64,000 nucleotides of DNA from Gymnorhina tibicen (Eukaryota; Chordata; Aves; Passeriformes; Artamidae). The translations under genes were made by a program, and so were the position numbers. The stretch covers positions 1,535,331 through 1,599,330 of the forward strand of contig VXAZ01005694.1 in assembly GCA_013399875.1 (NCBI GenBank). The letters are read 5' to 3'. This document shows positions 43,801 through 50,400 of this stretch, in pieces (position 1 is the stretch's first letter; the number at the start of each line of letters is the position of its first letter). The notes under the pieces are model-generated. The model did no database searches, was not told the origin of the DNA, and saw only the letters and a program-made list of their open reading frames with translations.

Positions 43801-45790
43801 GATATATTCCCTAAGCCATTCCCAGCGCACTGCTCCTGTTGGGCTCTCTTCCCCACCTCCCCCGCAGAAATTTCTTTCCTCGTTATCCCCATGCCCGCGG
43901 GGTAACTCCCTTCCACAGGAGGTGCTGCAGAAATGGTGCAGCTGGCTTCTCCTTCGGGCACCTCACGCTTTCTCCAGCACGACTGTTTGGGTGAGATGTA
44001 AGTTCTCACAACTTCACTACGTGGCTTCACGCTCCAGAGCTTCCCAGGGCGCCTCTGGTGTGTGGGGGGACACACAGCTCCGTAGGTACCTGCCCGTGCT
44101 GCATGGGCACCCTGGCCAGGCTGCCAGAGCCATCCTTGGGCTGCCAGCTCTTCCCCCTGGGACAGCGTTACCTCCTTGCAGGTTTTGCATCTCAAAGATA
44201 CCCAAAGCTGTACTTCCCCGGGCACAAGCCCGGACCTACGTGCAGTGCTGAACAACTACACACTGTTCAGCTGCCGTGTATGTGTGACCTTCCCCAGACA
44301 GACAGACAGACAGACAACTTGCCAGTGCCCAGCGACACACCCATGATTCATCCCTGAATTTTCTTAGTCAAAAGAGTTGCAAATGGGGAGGCAATTACAC
44401 AGTGCAATCACTAAGTGGACACTCTTAGATCTGGAGAGTTTTGGAGAACCTCACAATGCGGAATTCATGAATTTTATCAAAGACAAATCTTCCGCTGCCG
44501 CTGCCGCTGCTACAAGAGTGAGCTGGTTCAGGCCGGCACCATGCTTAAGCCACTACTTTCTGATGGGTTTGGTATGAAGAAATAAACTTGCTGCATGTTT
44601 ACAAGCAGGTATATATTGCTCTGTGGCTATTTTGATGAAGATACACATGACTGCAGTCCCTTCACAATCAATCTTCTCATCACATCAGTTTCATTTGGAG
44701 ACTGTAAACGCAGTGCAGCTGCCTGGTTCAGGTCCTGATACCCACTGATGCTGAATGTCTATGCAGCCATGCAAGAGAACTTCATTAAGTGGCATATGTA
44801 TATATACATAAACTATATAAATTTTATTTAACTTAATCAGTTAATTAGAAATAGAGCTTTCAATGCAAGCACCTACGGTTATGCCTATGCACCAGCCAGA
44901 GCCTCTCCACAACAGGGGGATCTTAGGGAGCAGGATTGCTTCCAAGCGACTGCACGTGTTGCCAAGCTGTCTTTGTCCCCACAATTATGCCTTGCTATTA
45001 CCACGATTCACAAAAGAACAAATAAAACACACTGCAACAAGCCCCCGCTATCGCTGGAAGCACATTTTGCTGTGCGAGCGGCAGTCCTCTAAAGAACGAT
45101 GTTCTGCAGATGTCTCCATTCGGGAGGCTGCTTTAGTGGACACTAACAAAGTGTCTCTGGATGTCAAAACTTCAAGAGAACATGTCAAATCACTTTCCAA
45201 CATCCTGCAGCTGAAGCGTTTCCAATACTCCTTTTATTTCTAGGAAAATAATCGTAGTTGTCCCCATGTAAAGCAACGGGATCTTTCATGCAAGTGAGGT
45301 GTGTGCAGAGCAGCAAATTTTATGCTACGCAATACACATAAATGTTGAAAACATATGTGATGATTTAATATCACTAATTTGACCAAGCAGAGTGCAGAGC
45401 ACAGCAGCAGATGTGAATGTTCACTGTGTGTACCAGTGCTACAGCAGAGCATCAAACACAGTTTTTTGCTCGGCCTCTGAACAAAGGAGTTTGCTTAACG
45501 GGTCTGTACAATTAAAAGCCTACATCTCAACCCAAGAGAACTGGAATTCCCTTCCACTCGGTGAAGCATCTGGCCTGATTGCTGGTGGCTGCTGATCACT
45601 GCCATGTCATCACTCTAAAGCCGTGAAACATCCCCGCCACCGTGTTAATTAGCTCCCCTTGCAAAGTGCTTAAGCCATAGAGCGAGGTTACTCACGTGAT
45701 GTCTCTGCGCTGATAGCAACCTTGAAGAAGGCAAGCGATCAGGTCGCTGATAAACTCCACATCATCCCTGTGAAGAGCAGCTTCCAGTTC
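1887..45790 (-). CDS. CECR2: CECR2 chromatin-remodelling bromodomain protein, 18 exons, 5'-partial
   Basis: CECR2 pairs with the ISWI ATPase SNF2L (SMARCA1) in the nuclear CERF complex and is needed for neural tube closure in mouse (established knowledge). The joined exons (45790-45696, 25315-25132, 24464-24325, 23808-23704, 23095-23046, 20698-20529, 19784-19707, 14904-14748, 11017-10888, 10602-10565, 10449-10358, 10083-9957, 8590-8157, 7045-6917, 6831-6012, 4481-3074, 2218-2113, 1892-1887) total 4269 nt with every phase matching: 1422 residues and TAG. In window numbering: DDT-type domain about 1-100; AT-hook 157-167 (GRPPKRK core); charged coiled coil about 283-340; bromodomain about 370-480 with WPF shelf (394-396) and acetyl-lysine Asn451 in KYN; poly-Ser 545-558; Pro/Gly/Gln/Met-rich tail 600-1421. 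Human CECR2 is about 1484 residues, so only the first coding exon (about 40 residues) is missing. No frameshift or premature stop is seen. Identification rests on long matching segments recalled from the human protein. Confidence 0.97.
1893..3073 (-). other. CECR2: CECR2 introns 18 (1893-2112) and 17 (2219-3073)
   Basis: These introns flank exon 18. They have GT/AG ends and no repeat or RNA gene that I can recognise. Confidence 0.85.
2113..2218 (-). CDS. CECR2: CECR2 exon 18
   Basis: Acceptor GACTCCAG, 106 bp, phase 2 in and 0 out, donor CAA|GTAAGG. The exon encodes [30 protein letters not shown] and LPLDQ. Human has MQMHPVQSQASFPKTPTA...LPLDQS. The open frame runs on into the intron, but the consensus donor and the human end place the boundary here. 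Confidence 0.96.
3074..4481 (-). CDS. CECR2: CECR2 exon 17 (large C-terminal exon)
   Basis: Acceptor CTCTTTCAG, 1408 bp, phase 1 in and 2 out, donor TCGGG|GTAAGA. The first codon (Val) is split across the junction, so a start here would be an artefact. Conserved blocks include [65 protein letters not shown] and AATKRQSS. The region is Pro/Gln/Tyr-rich low complexity and probably disordered. Confidence 0.97.
4808..5040 (-). mobile_element. CR1 LINE, 3' fragment
   Basis: On the + strand it starts AGAATTATGGAATAG, then TTTGGGTTGCAAGGGACC, AAAGATCATGTAGTTCC, AACACTGCCAGGGATGGGG and CAGTAAAGAATTTCTTC. This is the reverse complement of the avian CR1 3' end, so the element points minus. It is 5'-truncated, as is usual for CR1, and moderately diverged. 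Its presence is the main evidence that the genome is avian. Confidence 0.9.
5300..5437. repeat. 31-bp direct repeat flanking T-rich slippage tract
   Basis: Copy A (5300-5330) and copy B (5407-5437) share 27 of 31 bases around TAGTTTACCAG. Between them are two units of TTTTTTTGATCTCT and a run of 15 T (5389-5403). The arrangement suggests a local duplication followed by slippage. Confidence 0.75.
6012..6831 (-). CDS. CECR2: CECR2 exon 16 (Pro/Gly-rich region)
   Basis: Acceptor CTCTCCGCAG, 820 bp, phase 0 in and 1 out, donor CAAG|GTAACG. It begins [10 protein letters not shown] and holds the conserved blocks [11 protein letters not shown] and [20 protein letters not shown]. The exon is very GC-rich and proline/glycine-rich, which creates long spurious reading frames on the other strand. 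No folded domain is recognisable; it is probably disordered. Confidence 0.96.
6917..7045 (-). CDS. CECR2: CECR2 exon 15 ([13 protein letters not shown])
   Basis: Acceptor ATCCCTCAG, 129 bp, phase 0 in and out (43 codons, skippable in frame), donor CAG|GTAGGA. The exon encodes [40 protein letters not shown] and AMQ, close to human. The intron to exon 16 is only 85 bp. Confidence 0.96.
7046..8156 (-). other. CECR2: CECR2 intron 14
   Basis: 1111 bp. No repeat or gene is recognised. The long + strand open frame running from exon 16 into this intron (to 7335) is a GC-driven shadow. Confidence 0.85.
8157..8590 (-). CDS. CECR2: CECR2 exon 14 (bromodomain end, acidic/basic linker, poly-Ser)
   Basis: Acceptor TGACTGCAG, 434 bp, phase 1 in and 0 out, donor ATG|GTAAGG. 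The exon encodes [20 protein letters not shown] and [10 protein letters not shown] (bromodomain helix C and acidic end), then an Arg-rich basic stretch, the serine tract (nine Ser, Phe, four Ser) and [10 protein letters not shown]. The serine run is longer than in the human protein I recall and is coded by a purine/pyrimidine-biased tract prone to slippage. Confidence 0.96.
8281..8335. repeat. GGA/GAA-rich purine tract (poly-Ser coding on minus)
   Basis: An almost pure + strand run of GAG, GAA and GGA triplets. It is read on the minus strand as serine codons (TCC/TCT) of CECR2 exon 14. It is a triplet-type low-complexity region, so its length may vary between individuals or species. Confidence 0.85.
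8591..9956 (-). other. CECR2: CECR2 intron 13
   Basis: 1366 bp, interrupting the bromodomain within GS|E. I see no repeat or RNA gene in it. Confidence 0.85.
9957..10083 (-). CDS. CECR2: CECR2 exon 13 (bromodomain helices A-B, Asn451)
   Basis: Acceptor GTATTCCAG, 127 bp, phase 0 in and 1 out, donor GTG|GTAAGA. The exon encodes [40 protein letters not shown] and GS. The Asn of KYN is the conserved residue that hydrogen-bonds acetyl-lysine, so the domain looks binding-competent. Confidence 0.97.
10217..10290 (-). mobile_element. Possible old CR1/L3-type tail fragment
   Basis: GTAAGGCTAGAAGGGACTGC, then AATCATGGAGTTTGACTGTG and CAGCCCACAACACTTC resemble the degenerate sauropsid CR1-type tail that reads GTAAGGCCAGAAGGGACC...ATCATCTAGTCTGACC. 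It is short and diverged, so a chance resemblance is not excluded. It lies in the 274-bp intron 12. Confidence 0.4.
10358..10449 (-). CDS. CECR2: CECR2 exon 12 (bromodomain ZA loop)
   Basis: Acceptor GCTGCCAG, 92 bp, phase 1 in and 0 out, donor AAG|GTAGGG. The exon encodes [20 protein letters not shown] and [10 protein letters not shown]: the WPF shelf and the tyrosines lining the acetyl-lysine pocket. A (TG)13 tract lies 32 bp upstream of the acceptor in the transcribed strand (see findings). Confidence 0.97.
10481..10506. repeat. (CA)13 microsatellite in intron 11
   Basis: Thirteen CA units on the + strand, so (TG)13 in the transcript. It lies inside the 115-bp intron 11, 31 bases upstream of exon 12. 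Confidence 0.97.
10565..10602 (-). CDS. CECR2: CECR2 exon 11, 38 bp (start of bromodomain)
   Basis: Acceptor TTACAG, 38 bp, phase 2 in and 1 out, donor AAAG|GTTAGT. It completes Ile370 and encodes [12 protein letters not shown], helix Z of the bromodomain. Human has LFELDDDFTAMYK. This is the second shortest exon of the model, after the terminal Ser-stop exon. Confidence 0.94.
10603..10887 (-). other. CECR2: CECR2 intron 10
   Basis: 285 bp between exons 10 and 11, unremarkable. Confidence 0.85.
10888..11017 (-). CDS. CECR2: CECR2 exon 10 ([15 protein letters not shown] segment)
   Basis: Acceptor CCACTGCAG, 130 bp, phase 1 in and 2 out, donor AT|GTGAGT. The exon encodes [40 protein letters not shown] and KD, leading into the bromodomain. 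It joins exon 9 as VE-E-RARRRK. Confidence 0.96.
11018..14747 (-). other. CECR2: CECR2 intron 9
   Basis: 3730 bp. Reading frames here are short and unrelated to any protein I know. No CR1 tail or other repeat is recognised. A T-run sits near 13880. Confidence 0.8.
14748..14904 (-). CDS. CECR2: CECR2 exon 9 (Glu/Lys/Arg coiled coil)
   Basis: Acceptor CTGTTGCAG, 157 bp, phase 0 in and 1 out, donor GAAG|GTAACG. The exon encodes [50 protein letters not shown] and VE: a highly charged heptad-like helix, probably a coiled coil. The frame stays open for 17 further codons past the donor (see findings). Confidence 0.96.
14905..19706 (-). other. CECR2: CECR2 intron 8
   Basis: 4802 bp with no recognised exon or mobile element. 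The stretch 17930-18430 is relatively GC-rich; the remainder is AT-rich. Confidence 0.8.
19707..19784 (-). CDS. CECR2: CECR2 exon 8
   Basis: Acceptor GTTTCAG, 78 bp, phase 0 in and out, donor GAG|GTGAGG. The exon encodes [20 protein letters not shown] and KPIKQE, matching the human RWMSDH...IKPVKQE region. As a symmetric 26-codon exon it could be skipped without a frameshift. Confidence 0.94.
19785..20528 (-). other. CECR2: CECR2 intron 7
   Basis: 744 bp; nothing recognised. Confidence 0.85.
20529..20698 (-). CDS. CECR2: CECR2 exon 7 ([13 protein letters not shown] segment)
   Basis: 170 bp, phase 1 in and 0 out, donor AAG|GTGAGG. The exon encodes [50 protein letters not shown] and NMIAQK, nearly identical to human. 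The acceptor TTTTTGAAG is atypical: A rather than a pyrimidine at -3, and a short pyrimidine tract. Phase and homology nevertheless fix it here. Confidence 0.95.
20699..23045 (-). other. CECR2: CECR2 intron 6
   Basis: 2347 bp. It holds a T-run at about 21148-21162 and no recognised gene. The open frame just upstream of exon 7 is readthrough, not an exon extension. Confidence 0.85.
23046..23095 (-). CDS. CECR2: CECR2 exon 6, 50-bp micro-exon-like linker
   Basis: A strong pyrimidine tract (CTTCTCTTTCTTTTTTGGTAG) precedes a 50-bp exon that encodes [16 protein letters not shown] and ends AAT G|GTAAAG (phase 2 in, 1 out). It aligns with the human linker I recall as EKQEENSLASEPQTRHG, and it alone reconciles the phase-2 donor of exon 5 with the phase-1 acceptor of exon 7. 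It is too short to stand out as an open reading frame. Confidence 0.88.
23096..23703 (-). other. CECR2: CECR2 intron 5
   Basis: 608 bp; nothing recognised apart from the pyrimidine tract next to exon 6. Confidence 0.85.
23704..23808 (-). CDS. CECR2: CECR2 exon 5 (AT-hook)
   Basis: Acceptor ATTTTTCAG, 105 bp, phase 2 in and out, donor AG|GTATGG. The exon encodes [30 protein letters not shown] and [16 protein letters not shown] is an AT-hook (minor-groove DNA binding) flanked by a likely nuclear localisation cluster. The part before VPGKTGK differs from human, where I recall ESEGQKNVSSI. Confidence 0.96.
23809..24324 (-). other. CECR2: CECR2 intron 4, CpG-rich
   Basis: 516 bp, GC-rich with many CpG dinucleotides and the pentamer repeat at 24001-24028. 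It gives rise to long meaningless frames on both strands. Confidence 0.85.
24001..24028. repeat. CGGCA pentamer repeat (5 full units)
   Basis: Five consecutive CGGCA units plus CGG, inside a CpG-dense intronic segment. Confidence 0.95.
24325..24464 (-). CDS. CECR2: CECR2 exon 4 ([13 protein letters not shown] segment)
   Basis: Acceptor GCGCAG, 140 bp, phase 0 in and 2 out, donor AG|GTAACA. The exon encodes [40 protein letters not shown] and GELAPD. The [14 protein letters not shown] motif is the WHIM-like strip seen in DDT-containing remodeler partners. It sits in a locally GC-rich, CpG-dense stretch (about 23940-24500). Confidence 0.96.
24465..25131 (-). other. CECR2: CECR2 intron 3
   Basis: 667 bp. 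It contains a CTCC-type simple repeat (24557-24593) and the window's single undetermined base (24815). Confidence 0.85.
24557..24593. repeat. CTCC-type simple repeat
   Basis: A run of CCTC/CTCC units grading into CTTCCC, an imperfect tetranucleotide microsatellite. Confidence 0.9.
25132..25315 (-). CDS. CECR2: CECR2 exon 3 (DDT-type domain, part 2)
   Basis: Acceptor TTGGTTAG, 184 bp, phase 2 in and 0 out. The exon encodes [30 protein letters not shown] and so on to FDLLK, one of the most conserved stretches of CECR2. In the ISWI-partner family this region contacts the remodeler ATPase (family knowledge). The donor AAG|GTGCTT departs from GTRAGT at intron positions +4 to +6 and should be a weak site. 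Confidence 0.97.
25316..45695 (-). other. CECR2: CECR2 intron 2 (20.4 kb)
   Basis: The largest complete intron. I read both strands for exons and transposon ends. The open frames (up to 203 codons) have no recognisable domain and no matching splice sites. Small features are a (GACA) repeat at 44296-44316, (CCGCTG)3 at 44492-44510 and homopolymer A/T runs (for example near 30530, 41945, 42580 and 42680). No CR1 tail is recognised in this stretch, so it is mostly unique AT-rich sequence. Confidence 0.75.
44296..44316. repeat. (GACA)n microsatellite
   Basis: Five tandem GACA/AGAC units. Confidence 0.9.
45696..45790 (-). CDS. CECR2: CECR2 exon 2 (N-terminal DDT-type domain, part 1)
   Basis: Acceptor TCATTAG is followed by GAACTGGAAG. 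The exon encodes [30 protein letters not shown] and I, then donor AC|GTGAGT (phase 0 in, phase 2 out; 95 bp). The split Thr codon AC+A is completed by exon 3. It matches the human segment just after FEIE. The rest of the N-terminus is not in the window. This exon stands 20.4 kb from the next one. Confidence 0.96.
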
Positions 45791-47320
45791 CTAATGAGCA
45801 GAAAGGAGAGGAAAAAAAAAATCCAACCATTAAACTAATTCTTTAGAATTTCCTGCTAGCTCTGTCAGAACCAAAAGGACCCAAACAGCCTCATGTATGT
45901 GTACAGCAACAAAGCACACACGGGGTAAACCGACCTTCCTCATCATTAAAAATACTGCTTCTACTACCTCTTCATTGCAAGAGTTTATGGGAAGACCTTG
46001 AAAGGCTTTTACTGAATGTCACTCTCCAGCCAGAAGACTAATGCTTTTGTCTGGACGCAGAAAAATAGGGTTCAGCGAGGTTGAGATACACCACAGCCTA
46101 ATAAGAAAGGCATGATTTCTCCCATGCTCACCTGATGGACAGGAATCAACAGTTTCATTCTCCTGCTCTACTTCCACTCACTCAGGCTGGTGAGCTCAAT
46201 TTAAAAGATGTGCTCAGAAAGCAGGGCCCTAAAAGCCACTTACAACCCAGAAGTAGCAGTTTCAGATGGATTGCCAGAAATGGCTGAAAGCCAGCAAGCA
46301 AATGCCTTAAAGAAAAGCAGGCATTTTGATTATTTAACTTATTCCTCTTTGGGTTACTTTTTTTTCCAACTCCAATAAGAGAGAAAGAAAGAACGGAGGG
46401 ATGTCAGACTTCGTGACCCAAAATCTCAACCCTCGATGGAGAGTATCACACCTTGTTTCAGCACAGTGGAGTTCACAAAGATGTGAGGCAGAAACTGATC
46501 CACAAAAAGGATAAACTCCTGAAATTTAGTTATTACGAATTTCACACATATGGTGAGAAATATGGTTTTTTTCAGCTAGCAGTTTCAAGCCTTGCTTTCC
46601 AAATATTATTTGGTTAATTACAATTTTATTTGTAGGCCAGAAAATTGTTTGCAGTTAAGAAAAATCCACTTTCTATAAGACTTATCATCACTAGCATACA
46701 GCCCTTAACAAGATTTAATATGGATAAACAATATAGGCATAAGAAGCTATTCTTTTTGGGTCTCAGAGTAAATAATGGATTGAATACAAATTCCTACTTG
46801 AATGTTACTCAACAGACTGTTACACAAATAGCTAAGCTAATGGCTACAGAATAAAGGTTAATGGCCAGAGAATAAAGGATAAATGTTTTGGCACTTACCC
46901 AATAAAGAAGAGAAAGTGCTTTTTTATTAGACCGCAGTAACTGCAGTAATAAAATTATTGATAACAGATTGCAGCTTAAACGCCGCTTGTAGTTTTTTAT
47001 TGGAAATATATTAATGGCGTATTTTCATTATCAACACTGCTCTTATTTACCTCTTGTGCAACATCCAAAGTGCCTCAGGAGCGGAAGCCTGACACCTGCC
47101 CTGTGAAGAATGTACCGAACACATCCATTATATGTGGAAACAGGAGGTAAGGAAAGGGCAGTGTGCAGCCAGAGCCTGACGCGGCATCCCTGCCACAGAG
47201 CTAGGGAAAGAACCAGGAATCTCTGCTCTCTGCCTCTGGATGAGCACCCTGCTTAATGACAAGTTAATACAAAAACTACAATTGCTGCTTGCCATCCCTT
47301 GGAGAGAGTGATATTATTGT

Positions 47321-47360
47321 TGTATAAATAGTAATCACGCTATATAAATAGTAATTACCG
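47321..47360. repeat. 20-bp tandem duplication with TATAAATAGTAAT core
   Basis: Units 47321-47340 and 47341-47360 both contain TATAAATAGTAAT and differ at a few flanking bases. Confidence 0.85.
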
Positions 47361-47372
47361 AGTGAATTCACT

Positions 47373-47455
47373 TAGAATCATGGAATGTCCCGAGTTGGAA
47401 GGGACCCACAAGGACTGAGTCCAGCTCCTGGCCCTGGCCCTACTCACCACTCGAT
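47373..47455 (-). mobile_element. CR1 LINE, short 3' fragment
   Basis: Starts AGAATCATGGAATGTCC, then GAGTTGGAAGGGACCCAC and GAGTCCAGCTCCTGGC. This is the reverse complement of a CR1 tail of the GAGTTGGAAGGGACCCACAA type. Heavily 5'-truncated, about 80 bp. Confidence 0.85.
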
Positions 47456-50400
47456 AAGTGGTTAGTATTTTAGAGGTGTTGACTTACTTTATTTGTAAAA
47501 TATTTTCGTGGACATATGCCTTCCATAAATATCCCTGGGGGAGAGGGGAGGAGGGAGCACCTCAAGTACGTGATACGCTAAACCATCCCAGGTGTGTTAC
47601 CACATTACCACAATAAACTTGCAGCTTTTTGAAAAATGACATGTTAGAACCCAGAATGATGGGCAGGGGGAAAAGTCAGCCTCCGGGATGCCTCCCTGCA
47701 TTCAGCCTCTCCCTCATCCACATACACTCGTGCATTAAAGCTGTCAGTCAGCAGCCTGCCCCTGCTAGGATGTGCCAGCCTTTTGTACGAAGGAATATTT
47801 AAACTGCTTCCCGTGAGCCTTTTCAGCCTGCTGTTTGACTAACACTCCTTCAGCAGCGGCCACAACTGCCTCAGATAGCCCCTATCTGCTGCCATTGTTT
47901 TCCAGGCCCCAGGGTGACCTTTACATTTTTGGAGTTGGCGGGTCACCCCAGGAGCAGGAGGACATTCCTGGGGCGCTGGGCAAGATGCCACCTCCTGGGC
48001 AGGGACTAAAACACCTGGCCGGGTTGTTCTCCCCCCTCTCCTGCTGCTTCCTCTGTCCCAGATGGGTGCTCCTTGCCCTTGTCTTCACGGCAGGTGTAGC
48101 ACCAATTTGGGGACCCGACCCAGACCCAGCTGGATCTCACAGCCGCTGGATAAAGGGGGCTCTGGGCACGCAGACCAACGTGGGGCTGGGTGCAGAGTCC
48201 CAGTGCCGCGCTGGGTTGAGGGGCTCTGGAACAAGCCAAGATTAATCAGCACACACATAACATGGGGCTGAGGAAGGTCCAGCCTTGGCAGGCGTGAGGC
48301 TGTCGGTGCTTCTGTACAAAGACTCTTGCACCGTGCTCCTCAATGCCGTGGGTGTTTCCTGGAGCCCATCCTGATCCTCTGGTCCCCGCCAACAGTAACA
48401 CTTGCTGCCAGAATGTTACAGTAAAGGCGCAGTCCAAGTATTACCATGATAATTTGTCTCGGAAAAAAGATACTGACATTGTCCTGTAATGTTTCTGTCT
48501 ACATTTATACTATTGCTGCTTGTGACAGAAGGGTAAGAGCAGTGAGAGGGACTTGATGAATGAACACAGGGCTTGAACAATGAACCCCGGGTTGGGTCCA
48601 TCGGCCCCGTTTAACTGAATGTCACAATTTTCTATCCCAGTGGATTCTCCAGCTTCCTGTCCCAAACCACCTAAATCCTAGACTCTCCCCACACACTCAG
48701 AGTGCTGTGGGAATGACAGACACACCAGGAGGGTGCGATGCAAATCTTAACGTCTCAGGAGCACGAACAAAGAGTTAGTATCCCTTCAGGTTTTCACCTA
48801 ATGCTTCAGCCCACATTTTGCAGGAGGATTTTTCCAGCCCTCTCCTCCAGCAAGGGACAGCCAGCAAAGCAGCACAGTGCTCAAGCAGCACATCTAAACA
48901 GAGGGAGGGCTGAAGTGATGCCAGGGACTCTTGGGAAAAAGAGGCCACTAAAATCCCCCTGGTCCTAAGGGCAAACCCTGCCCCAGTCACCCATCCCCAC
49001 ACTCCTCCAGGCCTGGCCAGGACGAGCGGCTCAGCTTCCTCCCCGCCACCATCCTCCCCACGCCTCCAATCCTTTTGTTTTTCCCCTTTTCTCTTTGAGC
49101 ACTGAGCTGTGAGCACAGAAATCTGAACCTTGCCAAAACGCTTTGGGGACAGCGCAGAAAGGAAACAGAAGAGGCAGCAAATCAGCAGAGGAAAAGGGGG
49201 GGACACACATCTCCTCCTCCTCTAGCTGGAGAGAGCAACAGACAGGAGAAAAGCAGGATTCTCCCCCTCTCCAGCTGGCGTCACACCTCATTAGGGAAAA
49301 GCCTGTTTAACGTCTTTCCCTCCCCCCAGCCCGGTACTAAATCCCCCCTGAGTCAGGCAAGGACTGTTGGGAAGAGGCAGTCGCCAGAGCAAGGGTGGGA
49401 GCAAGGGAGACCACCTCTCCCAGGAGGGGCACTGGCCCAAAGCAGGGTTAGCGGGGCGGGCGAGAGGCACCAACCCATCCCTGCCCGCTCCCCGGGAAAG
49501 CGGGCTGGGACACAAGGAACCGGCACCCCACGCCTGCTGCCGGCCCCACACCTGGCACTCGGGCAGGTATGGTTATCCCCGCCGGCTGGGGGCCTGAAAC
49601 GAACGGTGCTCTGGATGCCTTTTTGCTGTCTGCCCAGACTTTTGAGAGGGAAGACGGTCAACTTTTGTGATAAACGTAAACAAACGAGTCCACAACGCGA
49701 CACCGCTGTCACCGAGCCAGCGTGGGGTGACCGCGGGGCTGCTGCACGCGCTGCGTTTGGAGCCGTGGAAAGCAGCCAGCCAGCCTCCAGCTCCCGCTCC
49801 GGCAAGCTGTCTGCGCAGAGGGCAGCCTCGCAAAGCTTGGGGCCTTCACTTCAGAACACAGGCTCCTCCAAAGCTGCGAGAGCCCCGTGCGAGCAGGCTG
49901 GGTGCTGAGGTGCAGGACTGCAGTTTTAGAGGTTTCCTTCTGTGCTGCAGCTGAATCATCTCTAACTGAATCTGATGGACATAACCAGTTTAAGCACAGC
50001 TAAGCCTTGTCCAAGCTAGCCATCAGTTTAAAAACCCCAATCCCTTCAGCTCTATTTCCATACCGCTGCCGTTACCAGCTTTCCATTGCGATGCTCCAGA
50101 GTGACTCAACAGGCTTCTGCAGAGGCTTTAGGAGATCACCAAAAGCTACCAGCGGGACGTGCTGAGCCAGCCCCAACCCGTGCGCTGAAATTTCAGTGCC
50201 GTCACTGAGTCAAGTCAGGATGTTCTTTTCCTCTCACAGATAATTAATGACAACGGGCATCTGGGCAAAAGTTTGGCAAAATCATGCCAAAGAGTACTGG
50301 GATTGGGCAGGAAGATGGAAAGTCAACTGCAGGCCTGAAATGCTTCCAAGAAGCACCATTTATTTATCCCTGCCGGTGTGAAGCCAGTGTGAGTACTTCA

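Noticed and set aside
49400..49900. GC-rich patch considered as the missing first exon or promoter
   Set aside because: No reading on the minus strand gives residues like the CECR2 N-terminus followed by a phase-0 donor, and CpG density is only moderate.
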